DNA of 16,397 nt from Nitrospirae bacterium CG2_30_53_67. Its GTDB lineage: Bacteria > CG2-30-53-67. The translations under genes and the position numbers were made by a program. The notes under the pieces are model-generated. The model did no database searches, was not told where the DNA came from, and was given only the letters and a program-made list of their open reading frames with translations. Where the stretch lies: the NCBI GenBank assembly GCA_001873285.1, contig MNYV01000138.1, positions 1 to 16,397 of the forward strand. The letters are read 5' to 3'. Positions 1 through 7,594 of the stretch are shown here, piece by piece. Within the stretch, counting starts at the first letter, position 1. Every line of letters starts with the position of its first letter.

Positions 1-138
1 CGTACCGAGAGTGCCGTAGGGCGGTCTTATCAAGGCGCGCGACTGAGGTGTACCCCCTGTGGTACGCCGCAAGGAGCGGAACGCTGAGGAGACCGCCCTA
101 CGGCACTCGAATGCGACCGTATTTACGAATAGGACCAC
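1..138 (+). mobile_element. MITE-like palindromic element, copy A (left end outside window)
   Basis: This is the right-hand 138 bases of an element seen in full at 16148-16310; by hand alignment the two differ at about nine positions and have the same length over this stretch. It ends in CCAC after the inverted-repeat sequence TATTTACGAATAGGA, followed by TAA (139-141) and G, so the flank reads as half of a CTAAG target. Internally, 9-27 is perfectly complementary to 90-108 (19 bp). A smaller hairpin at the tip pairs GTACC with GGTAC, so the whole element can fold back on itself. It has no credible coding capacity. The left terminal repeat, about 25 bases, lies before position 1. It sits just beyond the 3' end of the minus-strand gene at 183-833. 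Confidence 0.8.
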
Positions 139-182
139 TAAGTACGGCTCCGGTTGATGCATTCAGCCATCTTGCTTCGGGA

Positions 183-833
183 TTATTCGTCTTTATGTCC
201 CTTGTCTTTGCCTTTGTTTTTCCCGTGTTCCTTGCCGTGATCTTCGTGTTTCCCGGCTTTTTCGTGGCGGCCTGCCTTGAAGTCGTCATTGATGACGACA
301 AAGTCCCGGCCCTGAGATCTCATGCCGATTACGTCTCCAGGAGTGCATCCGTGGTATTCGGATATGAAACGGAGGTTGACGAGGTTCACCACGTCATCGT
401 TTTCAAGGCGGATGGTTTTCCATTCCTTTTTAGGCTTATGCTTGTAATAACCGTATGCCTTGCCATAGGGCGGGCCGTGGATTTCCGCCTGGACCGGCAC
501 ATAGAAGATCTCCGGACCGAGACCGAAATGCAGGGTGATGTCCATCCAGGACATGCCGCTCAGTCTGAGATCAATCATGGCCTCCGGCGTCACATGGGCC
601 CGTGATGCAAGGAAAAAGACCACGGGAATTTCTTCATAAGGGATTCCCCTTTGCCGGATGACGATGACTTCCGGTTCCGGCACGTGGTAATAATCTCCAA
701 CCGAAACATAGAAACGGCGGATCCCCTCTTCTCCGATGGATACCCCGACATCCACCTGGTCTGCATACACGGGAATGACCGGGATGACGGGCAGAAGCCA
801 AATCAGCATGAAAAAAACAAGTGATCCTTTCAT
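183..833 (-). CDS. Exported protein of unknown function with a threefold motif and a Lys/His-rich tail
   Basis: A 216-residue protein that I do not recognise. The ATG at 833 is chosen because AAGGAGG lies 6 bases upstream; a longer reading from 869 lacks such a site. Residues 1-24 look like a signal peptide (basic start, hydrophobic run, VYADQ cleavage region), so the product is probably periplasmic or secreted. A 19-residue motif occurs three times, at about 51-69, 81-99 and 163-181, with the shared pattern I-x-[ILM]-R-x-x-G and a final I; the second and third copies also share a Thr-Pro near the start. The middle region (120-137) is rich in Gly, Tyr and Lys. The last 30 residues are almost only Lys, His, Gly, Glu and Asp, which could bind metal or polyanions; that is inference. 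It is monocistronic in view and transcribed away from lipA. Confidence 0.75.
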   Translation of the reverse strand: MKGSLVFFMLIWLLPVIPVIPVYADQVDVGVSIGEEGIRRFYVSVGDYYHVPEPEVIVIRQRGIPYEEIPVVFFLASRAHVTPEAMIDLRLSGMSWMDITLHFGLGPEIFYVPVQAEIHGPPYGKAYGYYKHKPKKEWKTIRLENDDVVNLVNLRFISEYHGCTPGDVIGMRSQGRDFVVINDDFKAGRHEKAGKHEDHGKEHGKNKGKDKGHKDE

Positions 834-898
834 CGTCTTCCTCCTTATGTAGTGACCGGATGCAGACATTTTCCGGACATCGTGACGAGTGATGAGAT

Positions 899-926
899 AT
901 TAAACCATGTTTTAGAAGATCGTCAA
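899..926 (-). promoter_or_regulatory. Probable sigma70-type promoter for the exported protein gene
   Basis: Read on the minus strand, TTGACG (926-921) is followed 16 bases later by TTTAAT (904-899), close to the TTGACA/TATAAT consensus. It lies about 65 bases upstream of the ATG at 833. Both boxes match well but activity is inferred. Between this site and the lipA promoter (927-1088) I see only AT-rich sequence without clear operators or repeats. Confidence 0.5.
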
Positions 927-1088
927 CAAGAATTTTGTCTATCCCGAATCACCTTGGAGGAGGTCTTTTATTAATAGTCTCGAAATAGAGAGGGGAGGGA
1001 TTTTCGATATGATGTCGTTTATATTATGAGAACCTTAATTAAAGGGCGTCTTTGAAGGATAACCCCTTGAGTTCAGAAAGAAATTGCA

Positions 1089-1117
1089 TTGACATAGGCA
1101 AACAGGTATTATAAGAT
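1089..1117 (+). promoter_or_regulatory. Probable sigma70-type promoter for lipA and the following gene
   Basis: A perfect TTGACA (1089-1094) is followed after 17 bases by TAAGAT (1112-1117). The -10 matches the consensus at four of six positions, including the key TA and final T. Transcription would begin near 1124, about 38 bases before the chosen lipA start. This is the best promoter match in the window and likely drives at least lipA and the aminotransferase gene. Confidence 0.6.
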
Positions 1118-1161
1118 TTAAAATCTAATATTTAGCCGAAAAATGCTTTTGGGAAGTGTGG

Positions 1162-2046
1162 ATGCAACCTGAAAAATATATGGCTATGCCCAGGAAAAGG
1201 CTTCCGGAGTGGGTGAGGAAGCGGAGGGGGGATCCGGATTCGATCCGCAGGATCAAGCGGATGCTTCGTGGGATGAATCTGCATACGGTTTGTGAATCGG
1301 CCCTATGTCCGAATCTGGGGGAGTGTTTCTCCAGGAATACGGCCACCTTTATGATTCTCGGAAACCGCTGCACGAGGAGATGCGCCTTCTGCGCCGTGGA
1401 ACATGAACAGCCCTTGCCTTTGGATCACGGGGAGCCGGAGAGGGTTGCGGCGGCGGCAAAGGAGATGGGACTCAAGCATGTCGTGGTTACCTCGGTGACG
1501 CGGGATGATCTTCCCGACGGCGGAAGCGCTCAGTTTGCAGAGACCATCCGTTGTTTGCGTGCCGGAATCCCTGATGCGACCATTGAAGCGCTGACACCGG
1601 ATTTTCAGGGGAATCAGGAAGCGATCCGCTGCGCGGCCGAGGCCGGGCCGGACATCTACAACCACAACATCGAGACGGCGCCGAGGCTCTATCCTACGGT
1701 CAGAAGCTCGGCCGATTACCGGCGCTCCCTGGATCTCATACGCCGGGTCAAGTTGTACAGGCAGGATCTCTCGACCAAGTCAGGGATCATGGTCGGACTG
1801 GGTGAGACCGGAGACGAGGTGGTTGCCGTCATGCGGGATTTAAGGGACATGGAATGTGATCTGCTGACCGTGGGCCAGTACCTCCAACCCGGGAAGGCAA
1901 ACCTTCCGGTGGCGGAATATATTCCTGAAGAACGGTTTGCCGAATATGAACGGATCGGTTATGAGCTTGGTTTCCGTCAGGTGATGTCCGGCCCGTTGGT
2001 TAGAAGTTCCTATCATGCAGATGCTGCAATAGGTTTGATATCATAA
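1162..2046 (+). CDS. lipA: Lipoyl synthase
   Basis: A radical SAM enzyme that inserts two sulfur atoms at C6 and C8 of octanoyl groups bound to carrier lipoyl domains, making lipoate for 2-oxoacid dehydrogenases and the glycine cleavage system. Both expected [4Fe-4S] sites are present: the auxiliary [12 protein letters not shown] (Cys 44, 49, 55) and the radical [11 protein letters not shown] (Cys 70, 74, 77). The C-terminal RSSYHA (281-286), whose serine ligates the auxiliary cluster in characterised LipA, is also intact. Length (294 residues) is normal. The start is uncertain: GTG 1156, ATG 1162, ATG 1180 and ATG 1186 are in frame. ATG 1162 is chosen because GGGA lies 7 bases upstream. It ends 10 bases before the aminotransferase gene, so the two are probably cotranscribed. 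No lipB or lplA is in view. Confidence 0.96.
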   Translation: MQPEKYMAMPRKRLPEWVRKRRGDPDSIRRIKRMLRGMNLHTVCESALCPNLGECFSRNTATFMILGNRCTRRCAFCAVEHEQPLPLDHGEPERVAAAAKEMGLKHVVVTSVTRDDLPDGGSAQFAETIRCLRAGIPDATIEALTPDFQGNQEAIRCAAEAGPDIYNHNIETAPRLYPTVRSSADYRRSLDLIRRVKLYRQDLSTKSGIMVGLGETGDEVVAVMRDLRDMECDLLTVGQYLQPGKANLPVAEYIPEERFAEYERIGYELGFRQVMSGPLVRSSYHADAAIGLIS

Positions 2047-2056
2047 AGGACGGATC

Positions 2057-3226
2057 ATGGATTTTGTTTTTCGCAGAATTGAACGGATGCCTCCCTATGT
2101 CTTCGCCATCGTGAATGATCTGAAGATGAAGGCACGGCGCCGAGGGGAAGACATCATTGATCTCGGGATGGGGAACCCGGACCAGGGGACGCCGAAACAT
2201 ATCGTGGACAAGCTGATCGAAGCGGCCCGGAACCCCAAGAACCACCGATATTCCGCTTCCAAAGGGATCCCTAAGCTCCGGTCGGCCATTACCGACTGGT
2301 ATCAGGAGAAGTATAACGTAGAACCGGATCCGGAAAGCGAGGCCATCGCCACCATCGGCTCCAAGGAAGGGATGTCGCACCTTGCCCTGGCCCTGTTCGG
2401 TCCCGGGGATACGGTCCTGGTCCCCAACCCGACCTATCCGATCCATGCATACAGCGTGATCATCGCCAACGGGGATGTGCGCCATGTGCCCCTGATGCCG
2501 GATACGGATTTTTTCGAAGAGCTGCGCAAGGCCTACGTGCAGGCCTGGCCGAGGCCCAAGGCCATGATCATCAGTTTTCCGCACAACCCGACCACGCAGG
2601 TGGTGGATCTCGGCTTCTTCGAAAAGATCGTCGCCTTTGCCAAGGAAAACAGCGTGATCGTGATTCATGATCTGGCCTATGCCGAGCTCGTCTTCGACGG
2701 TTATACCGCGCCGAGCTTTCTGCAGGTCCCCGGGGCCATGGATGTGGGCGTTGAGTTTGTCAGCCTTTCGAAGAGCTATAATATGCCGGGCTGGCGCGTG
2801 GGATTTGCCGTAGGGAACAGCAGGATCATCGGCGCCCTGACCCGGATGAAGAGTTACCTGGATTACGGGATGTTCCAGCCGATCCAGATCGCAGCCATCA
2901 TCGCGCTCAAGGGCCCGCAGGATTGTGTGCAGGAGATCGTGGAGCTCTACCGGTCGAGAAGAGACACCCTCTGTGACGGTTTGAACCGGATCGGCTGGGA
3001 GATGGAAAAACCCAAGGCGACCATGTTTGTCTGGGCCCGCATTCCCGAAAAATACAGGGCCATGGGGTCGCTCGAGTTTTCCAAGCTCCTTCTGGAAAAG
3101 GCCAAGGTCGCGGTCTCGCCGGGCGTTGGGTTCGGTGAGTATGGAGATGAGTATGTCCGGTTCGCTCTGGTGGAAAACGAACACCGGACAAGGCAGGCGG
3201 TCAAGGGGATACGGACATTGTTTTGA
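2057..3226 (+). CDS. PLP-dependent class I aminotransferase, AlaC-like (alanine/aspartate type)
   Basis: A fold-type I aminotransferase of 389 residues that exchanges an amino group between an amino acid and a 2-oxoacid. The PLP-binding lysine is Lys239 in [12 protein letters not shown]. Asn177 (HNPTT), Asp205 and Tyr208 (HDLAYAE) match the usual cofactor contacts, and Arg368 (YVRFAL) the substrate carboxylate arginine. The overall sequence most resembles the AlaC/YfdZ alanine transaminases and LL-diaminopimelate aminotransferase relatives. The position before hom, thrC and lysC fits alanine formation or an aspartate-family step, but sequence alone does not settle the substrate. AAAGGA lies just before the ATG. 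The end is followed by about 260 bases of repeat-bearing DNA before hom. Confidence 0.9.
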   Translation: MDFVFRRIERMPPYVFAIVNDLKMKARRRGEDIIDLGMGNPDQGTPKHIVDKLIEAARNPKNHRYSASKGIPKLRSAITDWYQEKYNVEPDPESEAIATIGSKEGMSHLALALFGPGDTVLVPNPTYPIHAYSVIIANGDVRHVPLMPDTDFFEELRKAYVQAWPRPKAMIISFPHNPTTQVVDLGFFEKIVAFAKENSVIVIHDLAYAELVFDGYTAPSFLQVPGAMDVGVEFVSLSKSYNMPGWRVGFAVGNSRIIGALTRMKSYLDYGMFQPIQIAAIIALKGPQDCVQEIVELYRSRRDTLCDGLNRIGWEMEKPKATMFVWARIPEKYRAMGSLEFSKLLLEKAKVAVSPGVGFGEYGDEYVRFALVENEHRTRQAVKGIRTLF

Positions 3227-3236
3227 GAAATTGTTT

Positions 3237-3417
3237 AGGGTCAGGGTCCAAGGGGTCAAGGGTTCCATGGTTACGCTTCGCGTGCCCCGCTTTTCTCTAT
3301 CTTTGCCGTCTGCGACGGCTACTACACTGAGGTATCTTGGGGTCAAGTGAAATGCTCAATGATCAAGTCGTTAGAACACAGACACTCGGACCCTTGAATC
3401 CTGGAACCCTCGAACCC
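3237..3417. repeat. Opposed octamer repeat arms in the gap before hom (array 1)
   Basis: G-rich 8-base units (GGGTCCAA 3244-3251, GGGGTCAA 3252-3259, GGGTTCCA 3260-3267, and another GGGGTCAA at 3339-3346) face C-rich units of the complementary type (TCGGACCC 3386-3393, TTGAATCC 3394-3401, TGGAACCC 3402-3409, TCGAACCC 3410-3417). The two arms could pair. The intervening part is not repetitive but holds a small perfect hairpin at 3305-3319 (GCCGTC-TGC-GACGGC) without a T-run. No open reading frame here is credible. Confidence 0.75.
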
Positions 3418-3485
3418 TTTGTGCCGTAGTAAGCGGGAGAGCAGTCTTTTTTGACTGATTTTTCAATGCCGCAGAGGATGAAGTG

Positions 3486-4817
3486 ATGAAAAAGATTTAC
3501 GTGGGACTTTTCGGTCTCGGAACCATCGGGACCGGCCTGGTCAGGGTGCTTGAACAGAACCGGGATGTGATCCGCCGGAGACTGGGCGCGAAGATCGAGA
3601 TCAAGAAGATCGTGGATCTCGACATCACGTCGGACCGAGGCGTCAAGATCGAACCGCATATCCTTTCCACCAGGGCCGAGGATATCCTGAATGATCCTGA
3701 GATCCGGATCGTGGTCGAGTTGATCGGCGGGACCGATGCGGCGCTCAGAATCGTGAGGCAGGCCCTTTCCGCGGGCAAGCACGTGGTCACGGCCAACAAG
3801 GCCCTCCTCGCGGTCCATGGCGAGGAACTTTTTACCCTTGCTTCTGAAAAGGGGGTCAAGATCGGTTTTGAGGCCAGCGTGGGGGGCGGGATCCCGATCA
3901 TCCGAATTCTCAAGGAAGGACTCGCGGCCAACCGGATCGAGTCCATCTACGGCATTGTGAACGGCACGGCCAATTACATCCTGACCGAGATGACCGACAA
4001 GGGGTCCGAGTTCGGGGCCGTGCTCAAGGAGGCGATGAGCCAGGGATATGCCGAAGCGGATCCCACCTATGATATTAAAGGAACCGATTCTGCGCATAAA
4101 CTGGCCATCCTGGCTTCGCTTGCCTTCGGGTCGCCCATCCCCCTCGACCGGGTCTATACCGAAGGGATATCCAAGATCACGCCTGTGGACATCGAGTATG
4201 CCCGAGGGTTCGGGTACAAGATCAAACTCCTCGGGATCACCAAGATCTCCGGCGGGGAGGTGGAGGCCCGCGTGCACCCGACTATGATTCCTGAGGATAC
4301 CCTCCTGGCGCAGGTGGACGGCGTGTTGAATGCGATCTATGTGAACGGGGACGCGGTCGGGCCTACGCTTTATTACGGGAGAGGCGCAGGCTCGCTCCCT
4401 ACGGCCAGTTCGGTGCTGGGGGACGTGATCGAGATCAGCCGTGATATCATCCACGGAGGGACGGCACGCGTCCCTTTATGCGCCTTTCTCAATCAAGAAC
4501 GCCGTCCCCTCCCGATCCGGAACATGGATGACGTCATGTCCAGATATTTCCTCCGGTTCACCACAGCGGACCAGCCAGGGGTATTATCGAAGATTTCAGG
4601 CATCCTGGCCTCGCACGGGATCAGCATTGCCTCGGTGATTCAGAAGGGAAGAAAGTCGGACCGCCCGGTCCCCATCGTCATGGTGACCCACAAAGCCAGG
4701 GAGAAAGACGTCTTTGATGCGCTTTCCGAGACCGACGTGCTGAATATTGTTTCGGCGAAGACGGTACTGATTCGGATTGAAGACGGGGAAGAGACAGTAG
4801 ACCCCGTCGGAGGATAA
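3486..4817 (+). CDS. hom: Homoserine dehydrogenase with C-terminal ACT domain
   Basis: Reduces aspartate semialdehyde to homoserine with NAD(P)H, at the branch leading to threonine and methionine. The 443-residue protein has an N-terminal Rossmann fold with GLFGLGTIG (7-15), the ANKALLA segment (103-109), and the catalytic-domain signature running from EASVGGGIPI (129-138) through NGTANYIL (159-166) and ADPTYDIKGTDSAHK (191-205), which includes the conserved acidic and lysine residues. An ACT domain occupies about 352-432, as in monofunctional enzymes inhibited by threonine. GTG 3483 and ATG 3486 are adjacent; the ATG is chosen because AGAGG (3473-3477) then has an 8-base spacing. It begins the hom-thrC-kinase-lysC-cimA run. 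It is separated from the upstream aminotransferase gene by repeat array 1 and from thrC by 52 bases. Confidence 0.96.
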   Translation: MKKIYVGLFGLGTIGTGLVRVLEQNRDVIRRRLGAKIEIKKIVDLDITSDRGVKIEPHILSTRAEDILNDPEIRIVVELIGGTDAALRIVRQALSAGKHVVTANKALLAVHGEELFTLASEKGVKIGFEASVGGGIPIIRILKEGLAANRIESIYGIVNGTANYILTEMTDKGSEFGAVLKEAMSQGYAEADPTYDIKGTDSAHKLAILASLAFGSPIPLDRVYTEGISKITPVDIEYARGFGYKIKLLGITKISGGEVEARVHPTMIPEDTLLAQVDGVLNAIYVNGDAVGPTLYYGRGAGSLPTASSVLGDVIEISRDIIHGGTARVPLCAFLNQERRPLPIRNMDDVMSRYFLRFTTADQPGVLSKISGILASHGISIASVIQKGRKSDRPVPIVMVTHKAREKDVFDALSETDVLNIVSAKTVLIRIEDGEETVDPVGG

Positions 4818-4821
4818 AAAA

Positions 4822-4842
4822 TTGAGATTTGAGATTTGAAAT
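4822..4842 (+). repeat. Heptamer tandem repeat between hom and thrC
   Basis: Three tandem 7-base units, TTGAGAT, TTGAGAT and TTGAAAT, follow the hom stop and run into AT-rich TTTAAAACG. It is a different unit from the GC-rich octamers in the neighbouring gaps. It ends 12 bases before the GAGGAG ribosome binding site of thrC. Confidence 0.7.
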
Positions 4843-4869
4843 TTAAAACGAACTGAGGAGCAAAAAGTT

Positions 4870-5931
4870 GTGACGACGTGGCGAGGAATCATTGAGGAGT
4901 ATCGAGAGTTTCTTCCAGTAACGGACAAGACGCCGGTCGTGACCCTTCTCGAAGGGAACACCCCTTTGGTTCGGACGAAACGTCTGGCGGAGGCGATTCA
5001 TCCGGACCTCGCGATCTATTTGAAGTTTGAGGGGGCCAATCCTACGGGCTCCTTCAAGGACCGGGGCATGGCCATGGCGATTTCCAAGGCCGTGGAGCAG
5101 GGATCCAAAGCCGTGATCTGCGCCTCCACAGGCAACACCTCGGCCTCGGCGGCGGCCTATGCCGCGCGGGTCGGGATCCGGGCCTTTGTCCTGATCCCGG
5201 AGGGGAAGATCGCCTTAGGTAAACTCGCCCAGGCCATGATGCACGGGGCCAGGGTGCTTCAGGTCAAAGGGAATTTTGATCAGGCCTTGAAGATCGTCCG
5301 GGAGGTTTCGGATAGGTATCCGGTCACGCTGGTCAACTCCATCAATCCGTACCGGATCGAGGGACAGACCACGGCCGCATACGAGGTCTGCGACCGGCTG
5401 GAACGCGCGCCGGATTTCCATGCCCTCCCTGTGGGGAACGCGGGAAACATCACGGCCTACTGGAAAGGATACAGGCGTTACAAGGACGCGGGGAAGATTG
5501 ACCGCCTGCCGAGGATGATCGGATTCCAGGCCGCAGGGGCCGCGCCCATCGTCCTCGGACATCCGGTTGAAAAACCTGAGACCGTGGCCACGGCCATTCG
5601 GATCGGGAACCCTGCATCCTGGAAATATGCGGAAGAGGCGGCCAGGGATTCCGGGGGGAAGATTGATATGGTGACCGATGAAGAGATCCTGGGGGCGTAC
5701 CGGATGATCGCCTCGCTTGAGGGGGTCTTCTGTGAGCCGGCCTCAGCCGCCTCGGTGGCCGGTGTGATCAAGCGGAGCGAAGCCGGCGGATTTCAGGAGG
5801 GGGACACCATCGTCTGCACCCTGACCGGGCACGGCCTCAAGGACCCGGATACGGCGATCTCGGTTTCGGAAAAACCGGTCACGGTCCACGCGGACCTGGA
5901 TGAGGTGATACGAGCCCTCGGATATAAATAA
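4870..5931 (+). CDS. thrC: Threonine synthase
   Basis: A PLP enzyme of fold type II that converts O-phospho-L-homoserine to threonine and phosphate. The 353-residue length and sequence are those of the shorter, Bacillus-type threonine synthases rather than the longer E. coli type. The PLP lysine is Lys63 in [22 protein letters not shown] (86-98) and the phosphate-binding PVGNAGN (187-193) are intact, and the late [10 protein letters not shown] segment is also typical. The start is GTG 4870, supported by GAGGAG at 4855-4860, nine bases upstream. The next gene, the proposed homoserine kinase, would supply the substrate, and hom upstream the precursor; a GHMP-type thrB is absent from the window. 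Confidence 0.95.
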   Translation: MTTWRGIIEEYREFLPVTDKTPVVTLLEGNTPLVRTKRLAEAIHPDLAIYLKFEGANPTGSFKDRGMAMAISKAVEQGSKAVICASTGNTSASAAAYAARVGIRAFVLIPEGKIALGKLAQAMMHGARVLQVKGNFDQALKIVREVSDRYPVTLVNSINPYRIEGQTTAAYEVCDRLERAPDFHALPVGNAGNITAYWKGYRRYKDAGKIDRLPRMIGFQAAGAAPIVLGHPVEKPETVATAIRIGNPASWKYAEEAARDSGGKIDMVTDEEILGAYRMIASLEGVFCEPASAASVAGVIKRSEAGGFQEGDTIVCTLTGHGLKDPDTAISVSEKPVTVHADLDEVIRALGYK

Positions 5932-6109
5932 GGGTTCAAGGATTCGAGGGGCCAAGGGGTCGAGGGTTTAAAGGTTCAAGAGTTTAAAGGTTTAAGGGTT
6001 TAAGGGTTTAAAGGTTTAAGGGTTGATGTTTTCACTTGACCCCTTGACCCCTTGAACCCTTGACCCCTTGAACCCTTGACCCCTTGACCCCTTGACCCCT
6101 TGAACCCTT
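5932..6109. repeat. Large inverted octamer array (array 3), about 178 bases
   Basis: Left arm: eleven consecutive 8-base units of the type RGGTTYAA (for example GGGTTCAA 5932-5939 and GGGTTTAA 5996-6003 and 6004-6011), all in register to 6019. Right arm: nine consecutive units TTGACCCC or TTGAACCC, in exact register from 6036 to 6107. The right-arm unit is the reverse complement of the left-arm unit, so the two arms face each other across a loop containing GATGTTTTCAC (6025-6035). The left arm is more diverged and more AT-rich than the right. It fills the gap between thrC and the proposed homoserine kinase gene, starting at the thrC stop codon. Confidence 0.9.
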
Positions 6110-6147
6110 CTGTCCCACTACATGTGGGTTAAAACGGAATTTCTAAT

Positions 6148-7359
6148 ATGGCGGCAAATAAACCGAATCATATGAGGTATATTGTTCTGTTGGGCGATGG
6201 GATGGCGGATCTCCCGATTCCTGAATTGGGAGGGAAGACCCCCTTGCAGGCGGCGAACACCTCGAATATGGACCGGCTCGCCCGAGGGGGCGAGATCGGC
6301 CTGGTCAAGACGATTCCGGATGGTTTTCTCCCGGGGAGCGACGTGGCGAACTTAGCGGTTTTCGGCTATGACCCTGCAAAATATTTTACCGGCCGGGCGC
6401 CCCTGGAGGCTGCAAGCATGGGGGTGGATCTCGGTCCGGACGATGTGGCCTTCCGGTGCAATCTGGTGACCATCGAGGATGCGGTCATGGTTGATTTCAG
6501 CGCGGGGCACATCAGCAGTGAGGAGGCCGCTGTTCTGATCCGGGATATCAACCAGGCCCTGTCGGATGACCGGGTCTCGTTCCATCCGGGTGTGAGTTAC
6601 CGCCATCTCATGGTCTGGAGGAAGGGGAAGTCCGCCACCCTCTGCACGCCTCCGCATGACATCACCGGCAGGCCGATATCGGATTATCTTCCGTTCCAGG
6701 ACGGATCTGAAATGCTCAAGGATCTCATGCTCCGTTCCCAGAACCTGTTAAAAGACCATCCGGTGAACCGCAAGCGGGGAGAAGCGGGGAAACGCCCCGC
6801 CAATTCCATCTGGCTATGGGGACAGGGGAGGCGGCCGAGCCTGCCCGCATTTAAGGAAAAGTACGGTCTCAGCGGTTCGGTGATCTCTGCCGTGGACCTG
6901 GTCAAGGGGATCGGGATCTATGCGGGACTGAAACCAATCCGGGTTCCAGGGGCCACCGGGTATCTGGATACCAATTACCGGGGCAAGGCTTTGGCGGCCG
7001 TTAAGGCCCTTGAGAACGGCTCGTTTGTCTATCTCCACGTGGAGGCGCCGGATGAAGCAGGCCACATGGGAAACATAGAGGAGAAGGTCAGGGCCATTGA
7101 AGCGTTCGATGAGCAGGTGGTCGGGACGGTGCTTTCGGGTTTGCAGAAGTTCGATTCATTCAGGGTCCTCCTGCTGCCGGATCATCCCACGCCGATCTCG
7201 ATCCGGACGCACAGCAGAGAGATGTCTCCTTACGTGATCTATGACAGCCGGAAGGTCAAGGAGACCGGACAGGTCTACGATGAGATCTCTGCGAGGCAAT
7301 CCGGCCGGGTGGTCAATCCCGGTTACCAGATCATGGACCGGCTGATCAGGGGAGATTAG
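6148..7359 (+). CDS. Proposed homoserine kinase of the cofactor-independent phosphoglycerate mutase (ApgM) superfamily
   Basis: A 403-residue alkaline-phosphatase-fold protein related to archaeal-type 2,3-bisphosphoglycerate-independent phosphoglycerate mutase. Visible metal and catalytic residues are Asp17 (LLGDGMAD), the nucleophile-type Ser64 (PGSDVANLAVFGYDP), Asp302 and His306 (EAPDEAGHMG), Asp345-His346 (LLPDHPTP) and His355. The DHPTPI..RTHS ending is the form found in the subfamily annotated as proposed homoserine kinase (TIGR02535), which occurs beside threonine genes in genomes without thrB. Its place between thrC and lysC supports phosphorylation of homoserine over a glycolytic role; this is inference from context. 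The start is uncertain: ATG 6148 has only a weak site, and ATG 6172 (MRYIVLLGDGMAD) would also preserve the fold. Confidence 0.88.
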   Translation: MAANKPNHMRYIVLLGDGMADLPIPELGGKTPLQAANTSNMDRLARGGEIGLVKTIPDGFLPGSDVANLAVFGYDPAKYFTGRAPLEAASMGVDLGPDDVAFRCNLVTIEDAVMVDFSAGHISSEEAAVLIRDINQALSDDRVSFHPGVSYRHLMVWRKGKSATLCTPPHDITGRPISDYLPFQDGSEMLKDLMLRSQNLLKDHPVNRKRGEAGKRPANSIWLWGQGRRPSLPAFKEKYGLSGSVISAVDLVKGIGIYAGLKPIRVPGATGYLDTNYRGKALAAVKALENGSFVYLHVEAPDEAGHMGNIEEKVRAIEAFDEQVVGTVLSGLQKFDSFRVLLLPDHPTPISIRTHSREMSPYVIYDSRKVKETGQVYDEISARQSGRVVNPGYQIMDRLIRGD

Positions 7360-7392
7360 ATCATTATTTTTCGATCATCTCCAAAAGAGTGG

Positions 7393-7521
7393 GTGAAAAC
7401 ATCAGGGGTCAAGGGGTCAAGGATTCCAGGGGTCAAGTGAAGTGCTGAAAACATAAGGGGCCGAGGGGTAAAGGGGTCGAGTGAACTACTCAAACCCTTG
7501 AACCCTGGAACCCTTGAACCC
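7393..7521. repeat. Opposed octamer repeat arms before lysC (array 4)
   Basis: GTGAAAACATC (7393-7403) is followed by GGGGTCAA twice (7405-7420), GGATTCCA and GGGGTCAA (7421-7436). After a 20-base spacer come GGGGCCGA, GGGGTAAA and GGGGTCGA (7457-7480). Opposed units TTGAACCC, TGGAACCC and TTGAACCC lie at 7498-7521. The spacer again contains TGAAAACAT, and the 11-base GTGAAAACATC is the exact reverse complement of the loop of array 3. The rest of the gap to lysC (7522-7594) shows no clear promoter. Confidence 0.8.
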
Positions 7522-7594
7522 ACAAAATGGGAGAAGGATCAGAAACTATTATGTTGTCAAGAGTAACAACCTGTCCGCATAATGAAAGGTTTTT

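Noticed and set aside
48-605. Plus-strand open frame of 185 codons
   Set aside because: Its first third is a translation of mobile element A, and the rest is antisense to the exported protein gene, which has a signal peptide, promoter and strong ribosome binding site.
2000-3346. Long minus-strand open frame of 448 codons opposite the aminotransferase gene
   Set aside because: A shadow of a high-GC gene: the plus strand encodes a complete aminotransferase with all catalytic residues, and the antisense product has no recognisable domain.
3421-3440. Possible remnant of the MITE-like element (GTGCCGTAG)
   Set aside because: Only nine bases match the element arm, with no terminal repeat or target duplication; chance similarity is more likely.
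3227-3485. Threonine or lysine riboswitch or attenuator leader before hom
   Set aside because: No run of Thr/Ile/Lys codons in a leader peptide, no terminator T-run, and no recognisable lysine riboswitch core; the region is explained by octamer repeats and one small hairpin.
3363-4454. Minus-strand open frame of 363 codons opposite hom
   Set aside because: Antisense shadow of hom, with low-complexity composition and no family match that I can recognise.
5932-6109. CRISPR array
   Set aside because: Units are 8 bases, contiguous, without unique spacers, and of both orientations; no cas genes are nearby.
6114-6128. Small hairpin CCCAC-TACAT-GTGGG as a terminator after thrC
   Set aside because: The stem is only five pairs, with no following T-run, and it lies close to the start of the next gene of the same operon.
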